Shown piece by piece: positions 56,163 to 64,000 of a stretch of DNA of 64,000 nt (position 1 is its first letter; each line of letters starts with the position of its first letter). The position numbers were made by a program, and so were the translations under genes. Origin of the DNA: Mantis religiosa. Its lineage: Eukaryota; Arthropoda; Insecta; Mantodea; Mantidae. The DNA is taken from assembly GCA_030765055.1 (NCBI GenBank), contig CM060947.1, positions 106,250,564-106,314,563 on the forward strand, written 5' to 3'. Under the pieces are notes generated by a model, which saw only the letters and a program-made list of their open reading frames with translations, was not told where the DNA came from and searched no databases.

Positions 56163-56250
56163 GACACAGTAATAAACCTTGAAATTCCACCAGTTGATAA
56201 TTTGATAAAGTAGTTCATAGCTCCACCACCAGGCAGCAACAACGGATTAA

Positions 56251-56802
56251 AAATGGAAGCAATAGCTCACAAAATTCAAAATTTAAATGAATTTAGTGAA
56301 AAACTGACCACAAATAGTTTTATCAATGCTTTAAGGAGTTCAGTAACCCAAACACAAAAACTTAGTGTTACTGATTAAACTTAGATTTGTTAACAAGGCT
56401 CCTAATATTGCAACTGTTTTTATCTCTGATTCACCAGTCAAGAACATGTTTTTTGGAGGTGTTTTTTGCTGAAGTTGAATTTGCAATATTTTCCCATTAA
56501 TTTACAATGATTACAGAAGTATTGCTTTTCAAAACTGCAAGATGGCTCTACACAACAAGGGAAGCACATGACAGATTTCATTCCCATACCAGCTATGCAA
56601 GAATGCCTGAGATATTTATTCTTAGTGATCCTTAGTGCAGGTCTAACTGAAGTTGCCAATTAATTTTGTGAAAAATACTACCTATGGCCCTCTCTCATAT
56701 CTTTAAGTCATGAAAAAGTTGCCTTTATTTAGCAGATCATTGGAACACAATATTTCCCTTACAATTCTCACATCTACTGCCACATAACTCTTATTCACGT
56801 AC
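56251..56802. other. CDK5RAP3 intron, no feature
   Basis: AT-rich, nothing recognised. Confidence 0.45.
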
Positions 56803-56940
56803 CTCTAGATTGTTATTTCCTGAAGACTCTTCATTTGTGGATATCCCCCAGTCAATATCACCAGTTTCCAAAGTAATGGAATCCTGCTGATTCAAATCTC
56901 CAAAATCAATACTTGCTCCTGCATCTTCTCCAAAGTCAAT
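56803..56940 (-). CDS. CDK5RAP3: CDK5RAP3 exon with three IDxG (UFM1/ATG8-binding-like) motifs
   Basis: 138 nt, 46 codons, phase 0 both ends; acceptor TTTCTTGTAG next to 56940, donor GTACGTGAA below 56803. The peptide is acidic and low in hydrophobics, as expected for the disordered loop, with IDFGEDAGA (residues 1-9), SIDFGDLNQ (10-18) and DIDWGISTN (28-36). Known C53 proteins carry repeated IDWG-type motifs that bind UFM1 and ATG8-family proteins. Two of the three here have Phe in place of Trp. Confidence 0.93.
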
Positions 56941-57949
56941 CTACAAGAAAGAACATCCCTTTAAATTACCTAAAAAAATAAAATTAAAAGAAATGGAAAG
57001 AAGGAAGAAAAAAGAAAGAAAAAACCAAGAGAGAGAGAAAAAAGGAAAGTAAGTCCTATGTATTATCTTCGTACAAGCCTTTGTTTGAATGTATGGACAG
57101 CCTAATGGGAATCGCCAAGGAGCAAACTATTTGTAATGGAGTCAGATACTCATAGTACCTTAAATTCAAGAGCTTAGATTTTGCATGCAAATTATAATTA
57201 TTACAATAGTCACCTCCCTTCATCATAGAAGATGTTGAAAATGTCATAGTGCTGCTACATCTCGCAAACACTTAAAGAAAATTTGTATTTTCTTTGCAAT
57301 TTGCAATTCAGAAAATTGTAATTCTTCATGCCCATGTAAATAAAACCATACTTCACCCATTAAAAAAAAAATTGAAGCACAGGTCAATGAAGTGATTAGT
57401 AACATCTTATACCATATTGTAGAAATTAACTCTGCTCATGCTATCGCTATCGTTATTATCATTATTATAATTCCTGAACTACAATTATCTTAGGGTTTAA
57501 TTTTAAAAGTTAAGTGGCATCTCAAACAAATTTTGCAAAATTATTGATTTCTATGCAAGCTTCTTAAGGGATTTCTTTGGGCATAATAATTTAAAGAACA
57601 CAAACTAGAAAAATTCAGTGATTTCACATCAAAAAGCTTTGAATGGAATGTTAATCTGATTGCAGTTTCTTATTATAATTACCAGTTATAATTACACACT
57701 ATTTTTCAGCCGATATAAACCTGACATCCCAAAATTATCTTATTGCAAATAACAAGAAAGTTTAACACCAAAAAGCTGTAGAGCTCAATGTTTTCTAGAT
57801 AACAATACTTTTATAACATATTACCTTTCTGGATTACTGATGTTTAAAGGTTTTTTATTTATAACTATATTCATAGAAAATTGAATAAATAACTTCTTCA
57901 AAAGATTGAATGGTTTTTGGATAAATTAAATTAAAAAGTGCATAATTCA
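56941..57949. other. CDK5RAP3 intron, no feature
   Basis: Contains a purine-rich run (57000-57050) and AT-rich sequence; nothing recognised. Confidence 0.45.
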
Positions 57950-58450
57950 TTGCCTCTTAATTCTGTTGGAACTGACAAATCACATTAGCTGCCTTTAATT
58001 TCATTTGATTTCACTGTAGATCAGCAGGAATGTTTTGTTTTTTCCCCCCAAGGCCACAAGTAAAGAAGACCTGAGCATTTAAAGATGGTGGCCTATCTTG
58101 ATTTTTGTTGAAATATTCTTTTGACATCTTGGGATATTGAATTGTATTTTCTTTACTAGATGTGTTGTCTGAATCATGTTTGAGCAGTTGTTAATATGTT
58201 ATTACTTTCTAAGAACCAATTTAGCCTTGCTGAAATCATACGTTCTGCTGCTTTTGCAATGACACTTGTTAAGGAAATTGGTCTGTAATTATTTATTTTG
58301 TCGGGTGCTTTATCTTTTTTTAGAATAGGAATAATTATTGCTTTTTTCCACTCTGTAGGTACAGTAGAGGTCCATGATATATTAAATAATTTCAGTAGTA
58401 CCTTTTTTCCCTTTGGTCCTAGGTGTTTCGCAGCTGAGGAAATTATTTAG
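57950..58450 (-). pseudogene. LINE reverse transcriptase fragment (N-terminal part)
   Basis: On - from about 58440: WTSTVPTEWKKAIIIPILKK, DKAPDKINNYRPISLTSVIA and KAAERMISARLNWFLE, the RT fingers of a Jockey- or I-like LINE. Coding then becomes unreadable and the catalytic motifs are not present. Confidence 0.65.
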
Positions 58451-58636
58451 TTTGTTCAATAATGATTGGCACTCCACCTATAACTCCTGCAAAGTAGTAG
58501 TTTAAAATATGTATCAATGTACGGGTGAAGAGAGGCAATAGAACTGTCTGCTGCCATCAGATAATGTTGCTACTTCCCATAGATGGCACACTGGAGCAGC
58601 AATTGTATCATCTTGTGAGTACACTTACGGATATCA

Positions 58637-59690
58637 GTGAAACAAGACAAGCTCAGGCAAAGGTGGACTGTGTGGTTTCTCTGGAGGGAAGGAGTGACTG
58701 CTTCAGACATCCACAAGAGGTTAGTGGCCATATGTGGGGAGTCTGCACCAAGTTGCAGGTCCATGATTTGTTGGGTGTTCGAACTCAAAGACGGCAGGGA
58801 CTGTGCTGAAAAACACCAAAGCACTGGGCACCCAGCAACTGCACACAAACCAAACAATACCCAGCCTGTCAATGACCTAATATTGGAGAACAGGCAAATC
58901 ACATTTGATTAATTAGTGCAAGCATCACAGGGAGCCCTCCACACCATAATCCACGAAGATTTGATGTTGAAAAAGGTGTGTGCACAATGGGTGCCACATA
59001 CCCTCACCAATGACCAGAAACAGAAGCGTGTGGAGGTATACCAACAGTTGCTGCAACAGTATAGCAGATTCAGAGGAACTCTTTGTGAAACTGAACACCG
59101 TCAACGAGTCATAGCTTTTCCACGAGACTCCAGAAAAAAAACCCAGTCTATGGAGTGGAAGCATTCGTCCCAAGAAGTCATGGCCAGGACTATTCCTTCA
59201 GAAACACATGGTAACTGTGTTCTGGGATCAGGAAGGGATACTGCTGGTGGATTGGCTCCCTCCCAATACGACATCAACAGTGAGTTGATGTGGTACTGCA
59301 ATTCACTGCAACAACTCTGCCGATGCATTCAACACTGCCATCAAAAATGGAGCCATGGTATTCTTCTCCAACAAGACAATGTATGACCACATGTCAGTTT
59401 CAGACCATGGCCACCATTCATACACTAGGGTTTACTGTGCTGCCACATTCTCCATATTCACCCGATTTGGCTCCTAGTGATTATGCTCTATTCGACTCAA
59501 TGAAAGAGGTCATATAGGGTAAGAAGTTCACCACTAATGACGAACTTCATGCAGCTGTCCATCAGTGGTGCTGAGATATCCCCCAATAATGGTTTGCTAT
59601 GTAAATACGGAAGCTGCCAGAATGTTGGAACAAGTGCACAGACATTAGCGGGGAATACCTGTAATGTTACCTGCATGACTTTGTTCAATG
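58637..59690 (+). pseudogene. mariner transposase relic 1 (SETMAR-like)
   Basis: WFLWREGVTASDIHKRLVAI and YGESAPS-like text opens the helix-turn-helix; LHTIIHEDLMLKKVCAQWVP and HTLTNDQKQKRVEV follow; the D1 block is worn to LCETEHRQRV. LLQQDNV (58-kb frame end near 59386) keeps D2, and YSPDLAPSDYALF (59290-59517 frame) keeps D3. At least one in-frame stop (58909-58911) and a frame change near 59386. No terminal repeats located. Confidence 0.75.
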
Positions 59691-60220
59691 AATAGTTCCT
59701 GTAAACAAAAAATTATACACATTTCTCTTTTTAGACCGGTAATTAAGATTACATGCTGGTATGAAACACATTAGTTCCATTTTAAAACAAGTATATTAAA
59801 AGTTAAATAGAATGATACACTTTCCGGTTGGTAAAAACTATAAATAATTGCACTTAATTGAAATAGTTAAGATTAAAAGCATACTTAAAAGTTAAGGGAA
59901 TTTCATAGTAAAATACTGAGTCATATTTTATTTAAACTTCACTCATGACAACTATTAAAAACAGGAACATTTTCGGGATCATCCCAATCCCAACCTCAGT
60001 TGATTAGCGACTGAGTGGCAGTAACTAGAGAAAATGTTTATAATATGAGCACTAGAAATATAAAATTAATGCACCCAGGTATATATTAGAGAAAACATCA
60101 ATTATGAATCTTACACTAATGTGTTACATTTTTCAATAAAATATCTATCGCAGCAAGAAACCTTTCTGTACAATTATTTGAAGATAAAACTTATAATTGG
60201 CTTAAGTTAGCTGATGGAAA
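59691..60220 (-). other. spacer with a decayed hammerhead-like motif (59963-60003)
   Basis: On -: CUGAGGU, U, stem II GGGAU/AUCCC, GAAAAUGUU. The last core base is U instead of A. The neighbouring text TAAAAACAGGAACA recurs at 60690, suggesting a PLE-type end. Rest unrecognised. Confidence 0.35.
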
Positions 60221-60224
60221 TTAA

Positions 60225-60370
60225 TCACTCCTTCACACTAGCCATGTATAGACTAAAATTTTGGATAGAGTCAAACTGAAAAATTCAATGTCATGGCCGG
60301 GATTTGAACCAGGAGATCCTGGTTCAAATCCTGGGCATGGTATTGAATTTTTCAGTTTTACTATTATAAC
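60225..60370. mobile_element. SINE family 2, head-to-head pair forming a small palindrome
   Basis: GGCCGGGATTTGAACCAGGA meets AGATCCTGGTTCAAATCCTG around 60310, with bodies CTGAAAAATTCAATGTCATG and GGTATTGAATTTTTCAGTTT on either side. Confidence 0.6.
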
Positions 60371-60886
60371 TGGCTTCTTTGTAGCCAATTTTACACTAAG
60401 AAATTTATGACAATTAATGTAATTCATTTTAAAATTTAACTTTTAATGCACACAATAAGGCCCTGTCCTGACTATTCAAATATTGGACTAATAAATGAAT
60501 AGAATGCAATTTACACACTCTGCCACTTTTCTATATCACAATGCAGATTCCCTCCCTATTATGAAATGCCTTCATAATATTGTGTTTAATGCCTGTGGCG
60601 AATCCAAAGTTTTCCAATGCTGTTGTTGCTATTGAAAGCCTTGATGAGTCACACTTTATTAAAATTTAAAACTTCACTCATGTCACTATTAAAAACAGGA
60701 ACAAAGTATGACTCAGTAAGTCTTTTAATATGAAATTAGCTTCTTACAATGCTTTTATTTATAACTATTTCAGCTGATCTTCCTGTTTGGAAAACATCAT
60801 GGCAACACCTCATTAGGCTGTCAATTAACAATTTCTGTACTTGAAGTTCACTGCACAAATAGTATTAATAGGATGCCAATGCTCTG
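60371..60886. other. CDK5RAP3 intron, no feature
   Basis: AT-rich; one TTAAAACTTCACTCATGTCA motif at 60664 repeats one at 59933. Nothing else. Confidence 0.4.
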
Positions 60887-60888
60887 TA

Positions 60889-62059
60889 CGAGGGCTGTTC
60901 AGACATTTTGAAATAACAATTCACAAATTGAAAAACTTAAAGTTTATTATATACATTTGAAAGGCACACTCTTAAGCTATATTTCAATATAATCGCCATT
61001 CAAATTGAGATACTTTTAATACCAAGGCACAGGTTTTTCAATACCCTCTCTGTAAAAATCTGCCGCCAGTGATTTCACCCACTGGTTTCCACTGGCATGC
61101 AGTTCAGCGTCAGTATCAAAGCGTTGTTTATTGAGCCATATTTTCATTGCTGGGAAGAGGTGATAATTGCTCTGCACCAAATCCGGACTGTATGGAGGAT
61201 GGTAAAACACCTCCCATCCAAAACCATCCAAGAGTGCCCGGGTACGATTGGCCGTGTGTGGAAATGCCTTGTCGTGAAAAGATAACACCTTGGTCCTAAG
61301 TTTTCCCCAATGCTTATTTTTTATGGCGCACCATAAATTTCTTAGTGTTTCACAATACCTTTCTGAATTTACTGTTGTTCCACGTTCCAGAATATCAATG
61401 AGAAGCACTCCCTTGAAGTCCCAAAACACAGTAGCCATGATCTGTCTTGCTGACAGTGTTTGCAAACACTTTCATGGTTTCTTGGGAGAATGTGTGTGCC
61501 CCATTTCATCGACTGATGCTTTGTTTCACAGTTGACATGCTCCAGCCAAGTCTCATCCCCAGTTACGATACCATCCAGTACTTCATTACCATTTGTGCTG
61601 TATTCTTGGAGAAAGGTCAGTGCTGCAGTCAAGTCTCTGTATCTTATGGTCTTCCGTTAGGATTTTCAGAACCCACTGAGCACAAAATTTGTGGTAACCA
61701 AGCTTTTCCATTTGATGCACCAAACTCCTTGAAATTCGGAGAAAATGTTCCAACAGTTCTGTAATCGTGAAATGATGGTTTTCACATGTTTTGTCATTGA
61801 TTTGCATTGCCAGGTCATCAGTCACAAGGCTAGGCCTACCAATGCGGTCCTTGTAGTCAACACTGGTACGGCCATTTTTAAAATCAATGCACCATAGCCT
61901 CACTCAGCTTTCACTCATTATCCCCTGTCCGTAAACATCACAAAGCTGACAATAAATTTCAATTGGCCTGTTGTTTTGGGCCAACAAAAACTAAATCATA
62001 AACCACACTTCACAAGTGGCGGGATATTCTAAAGTCTGTTACTTTCTGAACAGCCCTCG
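60889..62059 (-). mobile_element. mariner element 2, 1.17 kb, with TIRs and TA target
   Basis: Ends CGAGGGCTGTTCAGA at 60889-60903 and its inverse TCTGAACAGCCCTCG at 62045-62059, flanked by TA at 60887-60888 and 62060-62061. Contains a transposase reading on -. Complete but inactive. Confidence 0.92.
61016..61903 (-). pseudogene. mariner transposase 2, third catalytic Asp mutated
   Basis: Three overlapping frames. N-terminal: VRLWCIDFKNGRTSV and HQMEKLGYHKFCAQWV. Middle: IVTGDETWLEHV (D1 intact). C-terminal: SFHDKAFPHTANRT (D2 intact) and YSPDLVQSNYHLFPAMK, where mariner has PSDYHLF: the 34-residue spacing is kept but D3 is Asn. Frame changes near 61600 and 61420-61460. Confidence 0.88.
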
Positions 62060-62258
62060 TAATACAGTCAACAATATCTGTTTAAAATCTATGGCATATC
62101 TACAGCAAGGTTATGACTAATAAAGTTCAAGCCCGCCTATTTATATTAAAGCACACAGTCTCCTAGACTTATGTTTAGAAGGAACAGTATTGGTAACCTG
62201 CAAGAAGTTTTTCCCTTTCATTCATACACATGCAAATACTATTCTACAAGTAACTCAC

Positions 62259-62374
62259 TGCATCTGCGACTGCATCTGCCTCTTCATCTTCAACAGTAAA
62301 AGAGAGAGGAGGCTTCTCTATCTTAAGTGGTGGCTCTCCATACCTCCACTCATAAACAGTAGTGTCACCCTTAT
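62259..62374 (-). CDS. CDK5RAP3: CDK5RAP3 exon (most 5' in this window)
   Basis: 116 nt: two bases of a split codon and 38 codons, phase 0 out. Acceptor TTTTCCCTACAG next to 62374, donor GTGAGTTAC below 62259. Peptide GDTTVYEWRYGEPPLKIEKP matches the family block G(N/D)(S/T)TVYEW, and the acidic VEDEEADAVADA leads into the IDFG exon. The preceding exon, which must end with one base of a split codon, is not in the window, so about 220 N-terminal residues lie to the right. Confidence 0.92.
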
Positions 62375-62425
62375 CTGTAGGGAAAATAAAACAATTGTTA
62401 TACAGGTATAGCTTAAGCTGCTTTA

Positions 62426-62625
62426 CTATTACAATAAAATATAATTTGTTACAAACTTCACTTATATTTTTAAGAAAATTGTAAATTCTTCACAGAACTC
62501 AGGAGACTAGTTTGGTAAATATTTATTTGGATTGTCAGTCAGACTAATGATAAAATTTTCTTAAAAAGATAAGTGTGTAACAAATTATTATATTTTATTG
62601 TAATATTTGTGTTACTTCACTGTTA
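62426..62625. mobile_element. 200-bp foldback insertion, 13-bp target duplication
   Basis: TTAAGCTGCTTTA at 62413-62425 and 62626-62638. Inverted ends ATAATTTGTTACAAACTTCA / TAAGTGTGTAACAAATTATT. On - a worn core CUGACUGACAAU, then CCAAAUA/UAUUUA and AAACUAGUC. It lies 51 bp upstream of the acceptor of the 62259-62374 exon, between it and its branch-point zone. Confidence 0.8.
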
Positions 62626-62638
62626 TTAAGCTGCTTTA

Positions 62639-63429
62639 TTTTTAAATTTTCTTTCTATATATGTCAAATCAGCCCTGTATCAGGGCATATAGAGGGGAAA
62701 GAAAAAAAGACTAATTTGTGATATTCGCATCACATTCTCCAACATTAAGAAATTCTGATTACAAACGTTCGTTCATCTATCTACTTCATGTTAACCGACA
62801 TCAGCATTCACGGAAATTGTTTTATTATGGATTTCCTCATAGTACAAGGGAAATACAATAGGCTTAAGTGGCGGTCAAATGTTCTAAAGGCAGCTCACTG
62901 AGCAATGGCTTTGAAAATCCACTTCTTTTGCATTAACATACAACATATTCAAGCAGTGATTTTTCCTTTTGAGAGAAGTACAACTATTTTAAAATTTAAA
63001 ACAATAAGAAATAATATTTTAGATATAGTTAATGCCGCAAAAAATTTTATCTGGCATAAACTTAATACTTTAACAAGATCTACAATTTTTGTACAGTAAG
63101 GTTTGGTTTATCTCTTGTGGTTTAACAATTATATAAAACTCATTCAGAATAAAACAAACTTAACCAGCTATTCCCAGAACATTTAAGATGTACATTTTAT
63201 ATGTAATGAAAATATCATAAACATGTGGTTCTTTAAAGAAAATTGCTATAGCCAATTATGAACAGTAAAACATTTTCAAAAAATTCTTTATGTAAACATT
63301 AATTAGGGTTGGGAAAATATTCTTAAAATCTTCATGTCGCATGTTTACAAGGTAAAATACTTAAATATAGATAATGCCTCATTAGTAACATATTTTTTAA
63401 AAAAAACAATTACTTATTTGAAATGTGTT
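62639..63429. other. CDK5RAP3 intron, no feature
   Basis: AT-rich; no further CDK5RAP3 exon seen. Confidence 0.5.
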
Positions 63430-63960
63430 CTGACAAGCAATTAACTGATTTTCAAAGTATGACCATTAGATTCTATGGTCTGGACCATTGTTCAGCGAGG
63501 TTTATTATCCCACAATGGTACCAGTCTCTGGTTTTTGATGCAAAAAATCTGGTGACACCCACTTACAATGCTTCAATGTTGTCATCATGTAGAAAATGGG
63601 GCATGGATCGAAAAAGATGATAATCTGATGGTGCAAGATAAGAGCTGTATGCTGGGTGTGGTAGCACTTCGATTTCTCCCAATTCCTGAATTTTTTCCAT
63701 GGTTTCATGCAGTATGAGGTGTTGAACTGTTCTGTTACAATAGAACTCTATTTTGGTTAACTAATGCTGAGTATCTCCATCTCAAAATTTCATAAACTCA
63801 TTCCAGTTGTTCAAAATAAAGATCCACATCAACTGCCATCCATTTGAAACAAACTCCCAGTTAATCACACCTTCAAAATTCTACCAGACACCCATTACTT
63901 TGGGACCAAACTGACTTTTTTTAACAATAGCTTTGGAAGGTTGACAAATATAGTGTGGAA
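63430..63960 (-). pseudogene. mariner transposase relic 3 (C-terminal part)
   Basis: On -: KVMGVW-NFEGVINWEFV near 63880-63930, then EKIQELGEIEVLPHPAYSSY, LAPSDYHLFRSMPHFLHD and RFFASKTRDWYHCGI. The SPDLAPSDY block reads SSYLAPSDY, D3 kept but the usual PD lost. No N-terminal region or TIR inside the window; may extend past 64000. Confidence 0.72.
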
Positions 63961-64000
63961 CAATGATTAATTTACCTAATATGGTAACTATGAAACCTGG

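Larger units (their letters stand above)
55817..56250 (+). pseudogene. Penelope-like GIY-YIG fragment, PLE-A family
   Basis: + strand CKDCEKFYIEQTKRN, then KQEDKSAVAFHFWNKNHNLD, LKGVINYNKL and, after the 91-bp insertion, LEIPPVDNLIK with VHSSTTRQQ-type decay. Ends near GGATTAAAAATGGAAGCAAT, a remnant of the terminal hammerhead region. The RT is missing. Confidence 0.78.

Noticed and set aside
63100..64000. A further CDK5RAP3 exon at the right edge
   Set aside because: The only coding-like text there is a mariner relic; nothing matches the upstream CDK5RAP3 region.

Overview
The window is nuclear DNA from an animal, most probably an insect: spliced exons with GT/AG borders, tRNA-derived SINEs, Jockey-, CR1- and L1/Tx1-type LINEs, mariner, Tc1-like and PIF/Harbinger transposons, Penelope-like elements (PLEs) and long microsatellites. 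The mobile-element mix and AT-rich, long-intron style suggest a large-genome, perhaps hemimetabolous, insect; that last point is inference. No bacterial operon, CRISPR array or rRNA was seen.

Only two host genes are supported. At the left edge (424-587, + strand) is the last coding exon of a secreted phospholipase A2-like protein, with a poly(A) signal at 760-765. On the - strand, six exons between 38598 and 62374 encode roughly the C-terminal half of CDK5RAP3 (C53/LZAP), the partner of UFL1 and DDRGK1 in the UFM1 ligase complex. All six join in phase and end in the family's KRYKNRPVNLMGG tail. The 5' half of the gene lies beyond 64000. The two genes converge on about 37.8 kb of repeats, and the CDK5RAP3 introns are also packed with transposons.

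Layout: 1687-2490 two short foldback insertions; 2567-2960 (TTTA)n; 3275-5253 SINEs and a perfect hairpin; 6635-11014 a broken Tc1-like transposase gene holding two nested insertions (a retroelement and a Harbinger element); 11343-15090 a CR1/L2-like LINE inside the 3' end of a Jockey-type LINE; 15089-16712 two inverted-repeat elements; 16715-21125 a 4.4 kb unit with long inverted ends; 22347-22750 a foldback; 22960-30370 a decayed L1/Tx1-like LINE split by a 2.9 kb PLE; 31290-36263 a 5 kb Jockey-type LINE with 10-bp target duplication; 36274-38597 PLE-like debris; 38981-42718 a head-to-head PLE palindrome with another PLE foldback inside; 43-57 kb SINEs, microsatellites, PLE fragments, hAT remnant and foldbacks between CDK5RAP3 exons; 58-64 kb three mariner relics and more foldbacks.

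The most interesting signal runs through the whole window. At least twelve insertions, from 91 bp to 2.9 kb and all or nearly all with inverted-repeat (foldback) structure, are flanked by direct repeats of almost constant length, exactly 12 bp in eight of them. Several carry hammerhead-ribozyme-like cores (CUGANGA, stem II, GAAAC, then GUC/GUU/AUA), often on both strands because the element is palindromic. Known PLE biology (RT plus GIY-YIG nuclease, hammerhead motifs, inverted truncated copies) explains the large ones. The small ones (91-404 bp), lacking any RT, look like a non-autonomous ribozyme-bearing class mobilised by the same machinery.
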